Shown in pieces: positions 1 to 12,078 of a stretch of 64,000 bases of DNA. How positions within the stretch are numbered: position 1 is the stretch's first letter; each line of letters opens with the position of its first letter. The notes beneath the pieces are model-generated. The model searched no databases. It had not been told where the DNA came from and saw only the letters and a list, made by a program, of their open reading frames with translations. Source of the stretch: Nocardia sp. NBC_01329 (lineage in GTDB: Bacteria > Actinomycetota > Actinomycetes > Mycobacteriales > Mycobacteriaceae); the NCBI RefSeq assembly GCF_035956715.1, contig NZ_CP108381.1, positions 1-64,000 on the forward strand, given 5' to 3'. The position numbers and the translations under genes are program-made.

Positions 1-3000
1 CGACGTTGGTGTCATTGCTGGATGCCGCGGTGGCCGGGGATCCGGGTGCGGTGGCGTTGGTGGCCGCCGACGGTACACAGGTCGGGTATGCCGAGTTGGG
101 TGCGCGGGTCAATCGTCTGGCGCGGTTCCTGATCGCTCAGGGCGTGGGTCCCGAGGCGCGGGTCGGGTTGGCATTGCGGCGATCGGTGGATCTGGTGGTC
201 GCGATGTACGCGGTGTCGGTGGCAGGCGGTGCGTATGTGCCTCTCGATCCGGATCAGCCCGTCGAGCGCAGTGGCAACATTCTCGAAACCGCGGCACCGA
301 TCTGTGTTCTGACCACCTCCGAGACCGGGTTCACCGCGGGTAGCGATGTATCGCTGGTCATGCTGGACACCCTCGACATCAGCGATCTGGACGCCGGACC
401 GCTGCGCGATAGCGAGCGGGTGGCGCCGTTGCGTGCTTCGAATGTGGCGTATGTGATTTTCACGTCGGGTTCGACGGGTCGGCCGAAGGGTGTGGCGGTG
501 TCGCATGTGGCGGTGGTGAACCAGTTGCGGTATCTGATCAGTGAATTCGGGTTGGATGGCACGGATGCGGTTTTGTTGAAGACTGCGGCGACGTTCGATT
601 TGTCGGTGTGGGAGTTCTGGGCTGCGGTGGTTTGTGGTGGTCGGTTGGTGATCGCGTCGCCGGAGGGGCATCGGGATCCGGTGTATTTGAGTGGTTTGAT
701 GCGTGGTGAGGGTGTGACGACGTTGACGGTGGTGCCGTCGATGTTGGATGCGTTGTTGGGTGTGGATGGGGGTGTGTCCGGGTCTTTGCGGCGGGTGTTG
801 GCGATCGGTGAGGCTTTGCCGGTGGTGACGGCGGGGCGGGTGTTGGTGGAGTATCCGGGTGTTGGGTTGTTCAATTTGTATGGTCCGACCGAGGCTGCGG
901 TGTCGGTGACGACTCATCGGGTGACTTCGGTGGATGTGGTGTCGGTGCCGATCGGTGTGCCGCAGTGGAATTCGCGTGTGTATGTGTTGGATGGTCGTTT
1001 GCGGCCGGTGCCTGATGGTGTGTCGGGTGAGTTGTATTTGGCGGGTGTTCAGTTGGCGGTGGGGTATTTCGGTCGTGCGGAGTTGAGTGCGGAGCGGTTT
1101 GTGGCGGATCCGTTTGTGCCGGGTGTGCGGATGTATCGCACGGGTGACTTGGTGCGCTGGAACTCCGTGGGGGAGCTGGAGTATCTGGGTCGTTCCGATT
1201 TCCAGGTGAAGATTCGTGGGTTCCGGATCGAGTTGGGTGAGATCGAGGCGGCGTTGTTGGTGTTGCCGGAGGTTGCGCGGGCTGTGGTGTTGGCGGTGTC
1301 GGATCCGCGGACCGGTGACCGGTTGGTCGGCTACGTTGTTCCGGCTGTGGGTGCTGGTTTGGATCTGGTTCGTATCCAGTCCGAGTTGGGGCAGCGGTTG
1401 CCGTCGTATATGGTGCCGTCGGCGTTCGTGGAGCTCGATGCGTTGCCGTTGACCGTGAACGGGAAACTCGATCGTAAGGCGTTGCCGGAGCCGGTGTTCG
1501 AGGCGCGGGAGTTCCGGGCGGCGTCGACTCCGATCGAGGAGATCGTGGCGAATACGTTCGCGGAGGTCCTCGGTGCGGACCGGGTCGGTGCGGATGATGA
1601 TTTCTTCGCGCTGGGTGGTAACTCGCTGATCGCGACCCAGGTCGCTGCTCGGTTGGGTAAGGCGCTGGATACATCGGTGCCGGTGCGGGCGTTGTTCGAG
1701 GCGTCCACGGTGGCCGGTTTGGCGGTGCGGGTAGAGCAGCATGCGGGCTCGGGTGGGCGTGCGGCGCTGGTGCCGCAGCCGCGTCCGGATCGGGTGCCGT
1801 TGTCGTTGGCGCAGCAACGGATGTGGTTCCTCAACCGCTTCGACGAGCAGTCGGCTGTTTACAGTGTGCCGATCGCGGTGCGTTTGTCCGGCGCCGTGGA
1901 TGTGGATGCGCTGCGGGCGGCGGTTGGTGATCTGGTCGACCGGCACGAGATTCTGCGTACCTATTACCCGGAGACCGAGCAGGGCCCGGTCCAGGTGATT
2001 CTGCCGGTCTCGGGTGCGGTTCCGGAGCTGACGGTCGCGGCGGTGGCGGCCGGGGATCTGGAATCGGCTGTGCTGGAACTCGTATCCGCGTCCTTCGATG
2101 TCACCGATGAGGTGCCGTGGCGGGTGGCGCTGTTCGCTGTCGACGGTGCGGCCGACGAGCATGTGCTGGCGATGGTGGTGCACCATATCGCGGGTGACGG
2201 TTCCTCGGTGGGGCCGTTGACGCGGGATCTGATGACCGCGTATGCGGCGCGGGCTGCGGGTGGGGCGCCGGGCTGGGCGCCGCTGGCGGTGCAGTACGCG
2301 GATTTCGCGTTGTGGCAGCGGGCGTTGCTGGGTGACGAAGCCGATCAGGAGTCGCTGGCCGCGAGTCAGGTCTCCTATTGGCAGTCGCGGCTGGCCGGTA
2401 TTGCGGATCAGCTGGACCTGCCCGCGGATCGGCCGCGGCCTGCGGTGCAGTCCTTCGCTGGTGGCCGGGTGGAGATCGGTATCGATGCCGAGATCCATGC
2501 GGGGTTGCAGCGGTTGGCGCAGCAGCAGGGCGCGACTTTGTTCATGGTGGTGCATACGGCGTTCGCGGTGTTGTTGGCGAGGCTCTCCGGCACCGACGAC
2601 ATCACCATCGGTACCCCGGTGGCCGGTCGTGGTGAGCAGGCGTTGGACGATCTGATCGGTATGTTCGTGAACACCTTGGTGTTCCGGACCGAGGTCGATC
2701 GTGGTGAGTCGTTCACCGATCTGCTGGCGCGGCAGCGGCAGGTGGATATCGAGGCATTCGCCAACGCGGATGTGCCGTTCGAACGCCTGGTCGTAGTGTT
2801 GAATCCGGCGCGGTCGACCGCTCGGCATCCGCTGTTCCAGGTGGGCTTGACGTTCCAGAACTTGGCGACGTCGAGCCTGGAGTTGCCCGGTCTGACAGTG
2901 TCGGGTGTCGATATCGATACCGCGTCCTCGCAGTACGACCTGCATCTCATTGTCGGCGACCGCTACGACGAAACCGGTGCGCCGAACGGTTTGGCCGGCT

Positions 3001-6000
3001 ATATGACGTATGCCAGCGATCTGTTCGAGCATGCGACGGCGCAGGGTTTCGTGGATCGGTTCCTGCGTGTGCTGGGTGGGATCGTGGCGGATCCGTCGGT
3101 GCCGGTGGGTGATCTGGAGATCCTCGCTCCGGTCGAGCGGACCCGGGTGTTGGCGCAGTGGAATGCCACCGATCATTCGGTGGCGCCGCAACTGCTTCTC
3201 GACGGTTTCGCCCGTACGGCGGCCGCGTACCCGGATCGGGTCGCGCTGGCGTTCGAGGGTGAGCAGTTGACGTATGCGGAGTTCGATGCGCGGGTCAACC
3301 GGTTGGCGCGGTTGCTGATCGAGCAGGGTGTGGGTCCGGAGTCGCTGGTCGGTGTGGCTGTGCGTCGGTCGCTGGATCTGGTGGTCGGGATGTATGCGAT
3401 CGTCACCGCGGGTGGCGGGTATGTGCCGTTGGATCCGGATCATCCGGCCGAGCGGATCGGGTATGTGCTGGACACCGCGGCACCGGTATGTGTGTTGACC
3501 ACGACCGTGGATGCGGTGGCGGTGCCGGTCGGGATGCCGGTGCTGTATCTCGATACGGTCGATACGACTGTGTTCGACAGTGGCCCGGTGGGTTCGGATG
3601 AGCTGCGTGGCCCGTTGCGGGCTGCGAATACGGCGTATGTGATTTTCACGTCGGGTTCGACGGGTCGGCCGAAGGGTGTGGCGGTTTCGCACGGGGCGAT
3701 TGTGAATCGTTTGGTGTGGATGCAGTCCGAGTATGGGCTCGGGGTTGCGGATGTGGTGTTGCAGAAGACGCCGTCGACGTTCGATGTGTCGGTGTGGGAG
3801 TTCTTCTGGCCGTTGCAGGTGGGTGCCAGGTTGGTGGTGGCCAAGCCTGATGGTCATCGGGATCCGGGGTATCTGGCCGAGGTGATCGATACCGAGGGTG
3901 TGTCGGTGGCGCATTTCGTGCCGTCGATGCTGAGCGTGTTCGTGGGTGCGCTGCCTGCCGAGCCGGGTGTGGTGTCGTGTGGTTCGCTGCGGTTGGTGTT
4001 CTCTTCGGGTGAGGCGTTGCCTGCGGGGCCTGCGCAGCGGTTGCGGGAGTTGACGGGTGCGGCTGTGCACAATTTGTATGGTCCGACCGAGGCTGCGGTC
4101 GATGTCACTTTCCATGAGGTGACGGATGCGGATTCGTCGATGGTGCCGATCGGTGGTCCGGTTTTCAATACGCGGGTGTATGTGCTGGATGGTCGGTTGC
4201 GGCCGGTGCCGGTGGGTGTTGCGGGTGAGTTGTATTTGGCGGGTGTGCAGTTGGCGCGTGGTTATGTGGCGCGTCCGGATTTGTCGGCGGATCGGTTCGT
4301 CGCTGACCCGTTCGAGACCGATGCGCGGATGTATCGCACCGGTGACCTGGTGCGCTGGAACTCCGCAGGGGAGTTGGAGTATCTGGGTCGTACCGATTTC
4401 CAGGTGAAGTTGCGTGGTCTGCGCATCGAACTCGGTGAGATCGAGTCCGCGTTGACCGGTGTGGCCGAGGTCGCGCAGGCCGTGGTGGTGGTGCGCGGCG
4501 ATACACCCGCCGGAGATCAGTTGGTCGGCTATGTGGTGCCCGCCGCGGGCACGGCGGTCGATACCGACGCGCTGCGCACCGACCTGTCGGGCCGGCTGCC
4601 GTCGTATATGGTGCCGGAGGCATTGGTGGTGCTGGCTGAACTACCGCTGAACACCAGTGGCAAGTTGGATCGTAAAGCCCTGCCCGCACCGGTTTTCGAA
4701 GCAGAAGTGTTCCGGGCGCCGGCCACTCCGGTCGAGGAGATCGTGGCCGGTGTGTTCGCCGAGGTGCTCGGTGTGGAACGTGTGGGCGCCGATGATTCGT
4801 TCTTCGCGCTCGGCGGTGACAGTATTCTGTCGATCCAGTTGGTGTCGCGGGCCAGAACACGCGGTATCGTCTTCAGCCCGCGAGATGTGTTCGAACACCG
4901 CACGGTCGCTGCGCTCGCGGAAGTCGCCACTGTCGGCGACGCGGCCGAACAGCGTTTGCCGGAACTTCCGGGTGGCGGAGTCGGTGAGATGCCGGTGCTG
5001 CCGTTCATGTCGCAGATACTCGGTGAAAGCCGTTCCTACGGGCGCTTCTCCCAGCAGATGATGCTGCGCCTGCCGGTCGATATCGACCGTGCAACCCTGG
5101 TCGCGACCCTGTCGGCGCTGTTCGATCATCATGACGCCTTGCGTGCGCGGCTCCGGGACCACGACGACGCCCCCGTGTTCGAGGTGCTCGAACCCGGTGC
5201 GATCGATATCGACGCACTGATCCACGAAGTAGCGCTCGACGACGCGATCGGCGACGCCGAACTCTCCCGGATCGCTTCGGCCGAATTGGACTCCGCACTG
5301 GGTCGTCTGGATCCCGCCGCCCCCGCGATGGCGCAGTTCGTCTGGTTCTCCTTCCACGGTGAGCGGCGGGATGTGCTGCTGTTCGCGGCACATCACTTCG
5401 TGATCGACGGCGTGTCCTGGCGCATCATCATCCCGGATCTGGCGCTGGCCTGGTCGCAGATCGCCGCCGGCCAACCGGTGGCGCTGCCGCCGGTGAGTAC
5501 CTCGCTGCGACGCTGGGCGCACGGACTGGCCGAGGCCGCCGCCACGCCGGAACGTGCCGCGGAACTTTCCTACTGGCAGCGGGTTTCGTCCACCCCGGAT
5601 CCGACGCTGGGTGCTCGCCCGTTCGATCCGGCCGTCGATACCAACGAGACGGTCGAACGGCTCGAGGTCGCGCTGCCCGCCGCGATCACCGAGGCGGTGC
5701 TGACCACCGTCGGTGCTCGTTACCACGGCGGTCCCAACGACGCCTTGCTGTCCGCGCTCGTGCTGGCTCTCGCCCGCTGGCGCGGCGACGGCCCGTCCGC
5801 GGCCGCGCTGGTGAAGCTCGAAGGGCACGGCCGGGAGGAGACCGTGGTTCCCGGCGCCGATCTGTCCCGCACCGTCGGGTGGTTCACCGCCGTGTATCCG
5901 ATCCGATTGGAACTGCCGGGAATCGATATCGACGAGGCCTTCGCCGGCGGCCCCGTTCTGGGCGCAGTCGTGAAATCGGTGAAGGAACAGCTGCTCGAGG

Positions 6001-9000
6001 TACCGGACAAGGGTGTCGGGTACGGTCTGCTCCGCTATCTCGCCCCCGAAACAGGTACTCGACTGCCCGAACGGATTCCGGGCCAGATCAGTTTCAACTA
6101 TCTGGGCCGGGTCTCGTCCGGGGAGATTCCGGCCGAAGTCGCCGAACTCGGCTGGATGCCCACTGCCGACCTGGGGCCGGTCGACGCCGTTATCGACCGC
6201 GATATGCGCGCCGCCGCCGCGCTGGATATCAATGCCATCGTCACCTCCGGTGCGGAGGGACCGGTGCTGAGTACCTCCTTCGCCTATCCCTCGGGGCTGT
6301 TCACCGAGGCGAAGGTCCGCGAATTCGCGGACCTGTGGGTCACCGCTCTCACCGCACTCGCCGAGCACGTTCGCAGGCCGGAGTCGGGCGGCTTCACTCC
6401 GTCCGATATGCCGCTGGCGCGGGTCTCACAGACCGATATCGAGCGGTGGGAGGGTATCTACCCGGCGCTGTCGGAGGTCTGGCCGCTGTCGCCGCTGCAG
6501 TCGGGGCTGCTGTTCCACGCACAGCTGACGCGTGACGGCCACGATGTCTACACCATGCAGACGTCGGTCGACCTGGCCGGCAGTGTCGACTCGGTCCGGC
6601 TGCGGCTGGCCGCGGAAAAGCTGGTCGGCCGGTACCCGAACCTGCGGACCGCGTTCGTCCCGGATGCCGAGGGGCAGTGGCTGCAGGTGGTCCTCGATAC
6701 CGTGTCGGTGCCGTGGCGCGATATCGATCTGCGGTCCCTGCCGGAGCACGAACGCGCGGAAGAACTGGACCGGCTACTGGCCGCGGACCGCGCCCGGCAC
6801 TTCGATATGTCGGCCCCGCCGCTGATCCGGTTCCACCTCGTCCGGTGGGCCGAGGACACCTGGCAGCTGGCGATCACCACCCACCACATTCTGGTGGACG
6901 GCTGGTCCATGCCGCTGCTCATGCGGGAACTGCTGATGCTGTACGCCCTGCGCGGCGATACGTCCGTGCTGCCGCGGGCGGCCTCGTACCGGAACTTCCT
7001 GTCCTGGCTCGCCGACCGCGACCGGGCCGCGTCCGCGCGGGCGTGGCACGACGCACTGGCCGGGTTCACCGAACCGTCGCTGGTGGCTCCCGCGCCGGTG
7101 GCGCGGGAAACCTATGAGATGGGCAACTTCGTCGCCGAGATCGACAAGGACCGGACGCGGCAGCTCGCCGAACGCGCCGCCGATCTCGGGGTCACGATGA
7201 ATACCCTGCTGCAGGCGGCCTGGGGTGTGTTGCTCGGCTGGATAACCGGCCGCGACGATGTGGTGTTCGGCGCCACGGTGTCCGGCCGTCCGGCGGAACT
7301 GCCCGGGATCGAATCCATGGTCGGCCTGTTCATCAACACCCTTCCGGTGCGGGTGCAGGTCGATCACCGCGCGTCCGCCGATGAACTCCTCACCGGACTG
7401 CAGCGCGAACAAGCGGCGCTGCTCGAGCACCACTACCTCGGACTGACCGATATCCAGCGGGCGGCCGGGGCCGCGGTGCAGTTCGACAGCCTGCTGGTCT
7501 TCGAGTCCTATCCGACCGATGCCGCCGCGATCGCCGCCACGAGCGATATCGACGGTATGGCGGTCACCGGTGTGGGCATGCGCGACAACAGTCACTACCC
7601 GCTGACACTCGTGGTGACGGCCGACAGCACGGTCCGGATCGTGCTGAAGTACCTGACCAGCCGGTTCGATACCGCGGCCGTGGAAACCCTGGCCACGCGA
7701 CTGCTGCGCGTGATCGACCACCTGGTCGACGCGCCCGGTACGCCGGTGGGGGATACGGAGTTCCTGAGCCCCACCGAGCGTGCGGAACTGGCATCGCGTT
7801 CGGGTGGTCCGGCGGTGCCGGCGCGGACCTTGCCGGAGTTGCTGGAGGCCGCGGTGGCGGTGGACCGGTCGGCGCCGGCGGTGGTGTCCGAGGGTCGCCG
7901 ATTCTCCTACGGGGAGTTCGACGAGCGGTCCAACCGCCTGGCCCGTGTGCTCATCGCCGCTGGTCTGGGCGCCGAGGACCTGGTGGCGGTGGCGGTGCCG
8001 CGGTCGGCGGATTCGGTGCTCGCCGAATGGGCGGTATCCAAGTCGGGTGCGGCTTTTCTGCCGATCGATCCGACTTATCCGGCGGACCGCATCGCGCATA
8101 TGCTCGACGATTCGCGGGCTCGGGTGGGCGTCACGGTGGCGTCGGCGCGGCCGGATCTGCCGGATTCGGTGGATTGGATCGTGCTCGACCGGCTGCCGCT
8201 GTCGCAGTATTCCGCCGAGCCCCTCACCGACGTGGATCGAGTACGGCCGTTGACACCGGCCAACACCGCCTATGTCATCTATACCTCCGGTTCGACCGGT
8301 GTGCCCAAGGGCGTGGTCGTCACGCATGCCGGTTTGGCGAACTTCAGTGCCGAGCAGGTCGAGCGCTACCGGCTCGGTTCGGATACGCGGGCGCTGGCGT
8401 TCGCGTCACCGAGTTTCGACGCCTCGATCCTGGAACTGTTGCTGGCGGTCGGTTCGGCGGGCGCCCTCGTGGTGGTTCCGCCGGGTACCTACGGTGGCGC
8501 CGAGCTGGGCGAGCTGATCGCCCGTGAGCGGGTCACGGTGGGTTTGATCACCCCGTCGGTGCTGGCGTCGCTGGATCCGGCGGACCTGGCGGGTATGCGG
8601 GTGATCATCGCCGGTGGTGAGGCGATTTCGGCGGATCTGGTCGCCAAGTGGTCGACGGTTCCCGCAGATGGGCTGGAGCGCCGGTTCCACAATGCGTACG
8701 GTCCCACCGAGGCCACAGTCGCCACCAATATCAGCGATGTGCTGCTACCGGGCGATCCCGTGACCATCGGCGGGCCGGTGCGGGGTATGCGCGCACTGGT
8801 GCTCGACGATCGGTTGAACCCGGTACCGGAAGGTATGGCCGGGGAGTTGTACGTCGGCGGTGTCCAGCTGGCGCGTGGTTATCACGCCCGGGCGGGTCTG
8901 ACCTGCGAGCGATTCGTCGCCGATCCGTTCGGTGCTCCGGGTTCGCGGTTGTACCGCACGGGTGACATTGTGCGGTGGCGGCGTGACGGGGCCGGGGAAC

Positions 9001-10403
9001 CGGCAGTGGAGTATGTGGGCCGCAACGATTTCCAAGTCAAGATCCGTGGCTTCCGGATCGAGCTCGGCGAGATCGACGCCGCGCTCACCTCGTTCGGCAC
9101 TGTCGATTTCGCGGTCACGCTCGGTCACCGCACCGCGGCCGGCGCGGACGCGCTGGTGTCGTATGTGGTGGCCGGACAGGACAATTCGATCGACGTGACC
9201 GTGTTGCGCGCGCATATCGCCGACCGATTGCCTTCGCATATGGTCCCGTCGTCGATCACGGTGATCGACGAGATCCCGCTGACCCCGGCCGGGAAGCTGG
9301 ACCGCACCGCACTGCCCGAGCCGGTTTTCGCGGCCGGTGCCGGGTTCCGTGCTCCGTGCACGCCGCTGGAACGCACCGTCGCCGAGGTGTTCGCCGAAGT
9401 CCTGGGTACGGAACGGGTCGGCGCGGATGATTCGTTCTTCGCGCTCGGCGGTAACTCGTTGCTGGCGACCAAGGTGGTGGCCCGTCTGGGGGCGGTCACC
9501 GGTGCCGCGATCAGTGTGCAGTGGTTGTTCACCGATGCGACGGTCGCCGGGCTCGCGGCCCGGATCGCCGAACCGCCCGCGGCGGGCGAACTGTCGGAAG
9601 CGGCGCTGCAGGTGGTGTTGCCCATCCGGGAAACCGGTACCGCGACTCCGATTTTCGCCATCCATGCCCGTGACGGGCTGGCGTGGAGTTTCGCCGCCCT
9701 GACCGGGCTGCTGCCCGAGGACCAGCCGATCTACGGAATCCAGTCGCCCGCGTACTCCGAGCCCGATTACGATCCGGCCTCCTTGACGGAGATCGCGGCC
9801 CGCTATCTGGCCGAGATCCGGCGGATTCAGCCTGCCGGTCCGTATCGGCTGCTCGGCTGGTCGCTGGGTGGAGTGCTGGCCCACGCCGTCGCCATCGAAT
9901 TGCAGGCGGCGGACGAACAGGTCGAGATGCTGGCACTGCTCGACAGCCACCCCGATGTGGATCCCGGAACGTTCGAATCTCTGCTCCGCGCGGCGCTGGT
10001 GGAACAGGGCATCGTGACCGAGGAGCCGGGTACGGACAGAGGGATCGGTGAACTGAGCGATGCGGAATTGGCTCGGTTGCATCAGCTGATCCCACCGGAA
10101 TTGCTGACCCTGCCGGTGGAGCGGTTGCGCGGGGTGTACCGGACCGCGGCCCGCTCGGCGGAGCTGATCGCCGAGTATCGACCCCGGACCTACCGCGGTG
10201 TGATCGACTTCTTCCGCGCAGAGGTGCCCACCCCCGGTGCGCGACAGGCCGGTCCGCGAGCCGAGGACTGGTTGCCGTATGTATCCGGTGAGGTCACCGA
10301 GTACACGGTGCCGGCGACTCACGACGATATGACCACCGTGGCGGCGTTGTCGGTGATCGTGCCGTGGCTGTCGGCCAGACTCGGGGCCGCCGCGGCCGAA
10401 TAG
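1..10403 (+). CDS. Non-ribosomal peptide synthetase, terminal three modules (5'-truncated by window edge)
   Basis: The frame is open through the left edge, so the apparent TTG start at base 6 is not a real start. Domain order by residue from base 6: A1 ~1-500; PCP1 (LGGNS ~533); C ~593-1035 (HHIAGDG ~725); A2 ~1060-1560; PCP2 (LGGDS ~1601); E ~1660-2118 (HHFVIDG ~1795); C ~2158-2581 (HHILVDG ~2292); A3 ~2608-3101; PCP3 (LGGNS ~3148); type I TE ~3205-3465 (GWSLGG). Ten-residue codes read by alignment to GrsA: A2 DVWHFSLVDK, a classical Ser code; A1 DLWTLILVSK and A3 DALLIAAVAK, neither of which I recognise. The LGGDS carrier plus E domain predicts a D-Ser residue, condensed by a DCL-type C domain ([10 protein letters not shown] start) onto the last monomer and released by the TE. 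At least one upstream C domain must lie outside the window. The product is unknown; NRPS identity is certain. Confidence 0.97.
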   Translation, partial: TLVSLLDAAVAGDPGAVALVAADGTQVGYAELGARVNRLARFLIAQGVGPEARVGLALRRSVDLVVAMYAVSVAGGAYVPLDPDQPVERSGNILETAAPICVLTTSETGFTAGSDVSLVMLDTLDISDLDAGPLRDSERVAPLRASNVAYVIFTSGSTGRPKGVAVSHVAVVNQLRYLISEFGLDGTDAVLLKTAATFDLSVWEFWAAVVCGGRLVIASPEGHRDPVYLSGLMRGEGVTTLTVVPSMLDALLGVDGGVSGSLRRVLAIGEALPVVTAGRVLVEYPGVGLFNLYGPTEAAVSVTTHRVTSVDVVSVPIGVPQWNSRVYVLDGRLRPVPDGVSGELYLAGVQLAVGYFGRAELSAERFVADPFVPGVRMYRTGDLVRWNSVGELEYLGRSDFQVKIRGFRIELGEIEAALLVLPEVARAVVLAVSDPRTGDRLVGYVVPAVGAGLDLVRIQSELGQRLPSYMVPSAFVELDALPLTVNGKLDRKALPEPVFEAREFRAASTPIEEIVANTFAEVLGADRVGADDDFFALGGNSLIATQVAARLGKALDTSVPVRALFEASTVAGLAVRVEQHAGSGGRAALVPQPRPDRVPLSLAQQRMWFLNRFDEQSAVYSVPIAVRLSGAVDVDALRAAVGDLVDRHEILRTYYPETEQGPVQVILPVSGAVPELTVAAVAAGDLESAVLELVSASFDVTDEVPWRVALFAVDGAADEHVLAMVVHHIAGDGSSVGPLTRDLMTAYAARAAGGAPGWAPLAVQYADFALWQRALLGDEADQESLAASQVSYWQSRLAGIADQLDLPADRPRPAVQSFAGGRVEIGIDAEIHAGLQRLAQQQGATLFMVVHTAFAVLLARLSGTDDITIGTPVAGRGEQALDDLIGMFVNTLVFRTEVDRGESFTDLLARQRQVDIEAFANADVPFERLVVVLNPARSTARHPLFQVGLTFQNLATSSLELPGLTVSGVDIDTASSQYDLHLIVGDRYDETGAPNGLAGYMTYASDLFEHATAQGFVDRFLRVLGGIVADPSVPVGDLEILAPVERTRVLAQWNATDHSVAPQLLLDGFARTAAAYPDRVALAFEGEQLTYAEFDARVNRLARLLIEQGVGPESLVGVAVRRSLDLVVGMYAIVTAGGGYVPLDPDHPAERIGYVLDTAAPVCVLTTTVDAVAVPVGMPVLYLDTVDTTVFDSGPVGSDELRGPLRAANTAYVIFTSGSTGRPKGVAVSHGAIVNRLVWMQSEYGLGVADVVLQKTPSTFDVSVWEFFWPLQVGARLVVAKPDGHRDPGYLAEVIDTEGVSVAHFVPSMLSVFVGALPAEPGVVSCGSLRLVFSSGEALPAGPAQRLRELTGAAVHNLYGPTEAAVDVTFHEVTDADSSMVPIGGPVFNTRVYVLDGRLRPVPVGVAGELYLAGVQLARGYVARPDLSADRFVADPFETDARMYRTGDLVRWNSAGELEYLGRTDFQVKLRGLRIELGEIESALTGVAEVAQAVVVVRGDTPAGDQLVGYVVPAAGTAVDTDALRTDLSGRLPSYMVPEALVVLAELPLNTSGKLDRKALPAPVFEAEVFRAPATPVEEIVAGVFAEVLGVERVGADDSFFALGGDSILSIQLVSRARTRGIVFSPRDVFEHRTVAALAEVATVGDAAEQRLPELPGGGVGEMPVLPFMSQILGESRSYGRFSQQMMLRLPVDIDRATLVATLSALFDHHDALRARLRDHDDAPVFEVLEPGAIDIDALIHEVALDDAIGDAELSRIASAELDSALGRLDPAAPAMAQFVWFSFHGERRDVLLFAAHHFVIDGVSWRIIIPDLALAWSQIAAGQPVALPPVSTSLRRWAHGLAEAAATPERAAELSYWQRVSSTPDPTLGARPFDPAVDTNETVERLEVALPAAITEAVLTTVGARYHGGPNDALLSALVLALARWRGDGPSAAALVKLEGHGREETVVPGADLSRTVGWFTAVYPIRLELPGIDIDEAFAGGPVLGAVVKSVKEQLLEVPDKGVGYGLLRYLAPETGTRLPERIPGQISFNYLGRVSSGEIPAEVAELGWMPTADLGPVDAVIDRDMRAAAALDINAIVTSGAEGPVLSTSFAYPSGLFTEAKVREFADLWVTALTALAEHVRRPESGGFTPSDMPLARVSQTDIERWEGIYPALSEVWPLSPLQSGLLFHAQLTRDGHDVYTMQTSVDLAGSVDSVRLRLAAEKLVGRYPNLRTAFVPDAEGQWLQVVLDTVSVPWRDIDLRSLPEHERAEELDRLLAADRARHFDMSAPPLIRFHLVRWAEDTWQLAITTHHILVDGWSMPLLMRELLMLYALRGDTSVLPRAASYRNFLSWLADRDRAASARAWHDALAGFTEPSLVAPAPVARETYEMGNFVAEIDKDRTRQLAERAADLGVTMNTLLQAAWGVLLGWITGRDDVVFGATVSGRPAELPGIESMVGLFINTLPVRVQVDHRASADELLTGLQREQAALLEHHYLGLTDIQRAAGAAVQFDSLLVFESYPTDAAAIAATSDIDGMAVTGVGMRDNSHYPLTLVVTADSTVRIVLKYLTSRFDTAAVETLATRLLRVIDHLVDAPGTPVGDTEFLSPTERAELASRSGGPAVPARTLPELLEAAVAVDRSAPAVVSEGRRFSYGEFDERSNRLARVLIAAGLGAEDLVAVAVPRSADSVLAEWAVSKSGAAFLPIDPTYPADRIAHMLDDSRARVGVTVASARPDLPDSVDWIVLDRLPLSQYSAEPLTDVDRVRPLTPANTAYVIYTSGSTGVPKGVVVTHAGLANFSAEQVERYRLGSDTRALAFASPSFDASILELLLAVGSAGALVVVPPGTYGGAELGELIARERVTVGLITPSVLASLDPADLAGMRVIIAGGEAISADLVAKWSTVPADGLERRFHNAYGPTEATVATNISDVLLPGDPVTIGGPVRGMRALVLDDRLNPVPEGMAGELYVGGVQLARGYHARAGLTCERFVADPFGAPGSRLYRTGDIVRWRRDGAGEPAVEYVGRNDFQVKIRGFRIELGEIDAALTSFGTVDFAVTLGHRTAAGADALVSYVVAGQDNSIDVTVLRAHIADRLPSHMVPSSITVIDEIPLTPAGKLDRTALPEPVFAAGAGFRAPCTPLERTVAEVFAEVLGTERVGADDSFFALGGNSLLATKVVARLGAVTGAAISVQWLFTDATVAGLAARIAEPPAAGELSEAALQVVLPIRETGTATPIFAIHARDGLAWSFAALTGLLPEDQPIYGIQSPAYSEPDYDPASLTEIAARYLAEIRRIQPAGPYRLLGWSLGGVLAHAVAIELQAADEQVEMLALLDSHPDVDPGTFESLLRAALVEQGIVTEEPGTDRGIGELSDAELARLHQLIPPELLTLPVERLRGVYRTAARSAELIAEYRPRTYRGVIDFFRAEVPTPGARQAGPRAEDWLPYVSGEVTEYTVPATHDDMTTVAALSVIVPWLSARLGAAAAE

Positions 10404-10661
10404 TCGCGACCTGGCACATCGAAGGCCCGACGGTACTGCCGATCGGTGGGCCGCGGGGCCGGTCAGCGCATCGAGCGGATCGTCCCCGGTGGGCGATGTC
10501 TCGGCGATATCCGAGTAGGTCGCCGAGTCCCGGGTCACGCCGCTTCAGCGGCCTGAGCTCGATGGCCCGCGACACCGGTCGGCTTCGGGCCTGTCGCTTC
10601 GGTGGCGGGTCCTTCGGCGTGCCCGGCAGCGGAGCCGGGCGAGTGGGCAGATCATGACTGC

Positions 10662-11198
10662 ATGGCTTCTCGAGAGATCAGCGGCCGGGCGCATCTGTGG
10701 CGTAATGCGACTACGGTGCTGTGCGCGCTGTTGTTCTACTACTTCGTCCCGCTCGGCTTCGATCTCCCCGGCTTCTGGCCCACTCGGGTGGTCACGGTGG
10801 CCGCGTTCGCGACAGGCGTGGGTGGTTTGTCGTGGCTGGCCTACCGCCGGATCGGCCAGTTTCTGCGGGCCAGCCGAGATACCGGTCACCGTGTCGACGG
10901 CCTGCTGTTCCTGATCTCGCTGGTCGTCGTGTTCTTCTCGCTGTTCTACTACGTTCTCGAACTGCGCGACCCCGGTCAGTTCACCGAACTGCGCACGCGT
11001 AACGACGCGCTCTACTACACCGTCGCGACCCTGGGCACCGTCGGCTTCGGCGATATCCACGCCGTCGGGCAGCCCGCGCGTATCGCGACCACGGTGCAGA
11101 TGGCGTTCGATCTGGTGGTGATCGGCACCTTACTCGCGGTGATGACCACCGGAGTCACTCGGCGTTTGGACGCCACGGATGTCGGAGACCCCCGGTAG
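10662..11198 (+). CDS. Two-pore-domain-type potassium/ion channel (Ion_trans_2 family)
   Basis: A protein of about 178 aa starting at the ATG at 10662 (MASREISG); the longer in-frame start at 10602 would add an unlikely hydrophilic leader. Four hydrophobic segments are visible (residues ~14-30, ~37-58, ~72-92, ~130-155). The loop before the last one carries a selectivity-filter sequence, TLGTVGFGD, as in KcsA/KvAP-type K+ channels. This predicts a plasma-membrane cation channel with the pore between the last two helices. No cytosolic RCK domain follows, so any gating domain is absent or in another protein. It stands alone between the NRPS and the glycosylase gene and ends 9 bp before the latter. 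The K+ assignment rests only on the filter motif. Confidence 0.85.
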   Translation: MASREISGRAHLWRNATTVLCALLFYYFVPLGFDLPGFWPTRVVTVAAFATGVGGLSWLAYRRIGQFLRASRDTGHRVDGLLFLISLVVVFFSLFYYVLELRDPGQFTELRTRNDALYYTVATLGTVGFGDIHAVGQPARIATTVQMAFDLVVIGTLLAVMTTGVTRRLDATDVGDPR

Positions 11199-11207
11199 CC
11201 TGTTCGT

Positions 11208-12074
11208 GTGCCCGAACTACCGGAAGTGGAGGCGCTGGCGCAGTTCCTGCGGGAACACGCGGTCGGTGCGGTGGTGGGACGTATCGATATCGCGGCATTG
11301 AGTGTGATCAAAACCTTCGACCCCCCGGTAACGGCCCTGTCGGGGCGGGATGTGACCGGAGCCGGGCGGTGGGGAAAATTCTTGGGGATGGACTGCGGGG
11401 GGCTCTGGCTGATCACCCACCTGTCCCGGGCGGGCTGGTTGCGCTGGACCGATAACCCGAGTGTGAGTCCGCCCAAGCCCGGTCGTGGTCCGCTGGCGCT
11501 GCGGGTGCGTTTCTTCACCCCGGAGGGCGATACCCCGGCCTTCGATCTCACCGAGGCGGGCACCAAGAAGCGGCTCGCGGTCTATATCGTCGACGATCCG
11601 GCGCAGGTCCCGGGGATCGCCCGGCTGGGGCCCGACGCACTGGCGGTCACCGAGGAGCAGCTCGCCGGACTACTGGCCGCCGCGCCGGGCCGGATCAAGA
11701 ATGTGCTGGTCGATCAGACCGTGCTCGCCGGGATCGGCAACGCCTATTCCGACGAGATCCTGCATACCGCGAAGATCTCGCCGTTCGCCACAGCGAGAAC
11801 TCTCTCAGCGGCGAAAGTCGCCGCTCTGTACACGGCATTGCGCACCGTACTGCTGGATGCCGTGGACCGCTCGGCCGGGCAGGATGCCGCCCGGCTCAAG
11901 GGCGAGAAACGCTCCGGGATGCGCGTGCACGGCCGCACCGGTATGCCCTGCCCGGTGTGTGGGGACACCGTGCGTGAGGTCGCCTTCACGGATCGGTCGT
12001 TCCAGTACTGCCCCACCTGTCAGACCGGCGGCAAGATCCTCGCCGACCGCCGGATGTCGCGCCTGCTGAAATAG
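11208..12074 (+). CDS. Fpg/Nei family DNA glycosylase/AP lyase
   Basis: 288 aa from a GTG start. The protein begins (M)PELPEVE: the Pro exposed after Met removal is the Schiff-base nucleophile and the next Glu is the catalytic acid of Fpg/Nei enzymes. GRWGKFLG supplies the conserved beta-hairpin Lys. A C-terminal Cys4 zinc finger is complete (CPVC at ~247-250, CPTC at ~267-270), preceded by the Arg (TDRSF) that flips the damaged base. The role is base-excision repair of oxidised bases. It is not the main Fpg of the genome by context: it sits where M. tuberculosis has Rv0944, a second Fpg-like protein, upstream of pgi and uvrD1. Substrate preference (Fpg-like versus Nei-like) cannot be read from sequence. 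Confidence 0.93.
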   Translation: MPELPEVEALAQFLREHAVGAVVGRIDIAALSVIKTFDPPVTALSGRDVTGAGRWGKFLGMDCGGLWLITHLSRAGWLRWTDNPSVSPPKPGRGPLALRVRFFTPEGDTPAFDLTEAGTKKRLAVYIVDDPAQVPGIARLGPDALAVTEEQLAGLLAAAPGRIKNVLVDQTVLAGIGNAYSDEILHTAKISPFATARTLSAAKVAALYTALRTVLLDAVDRSAGQDAARLKGEKRSGMRVHGRTGMPCPVCGDTVREVAFTDRSFQYCPTCQTGGKILADRRMSRLLK

Positions 12075-12078
12075 CCGG

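Noticed and set aside
12..4115. 1367-residue open frame antisense to the NRPS
   Set aside because: Arg/His/Pro-rich translation typical of the antisense of high-GC coding DNA; no domain, and the plus strand encodes clear NRPS domains.
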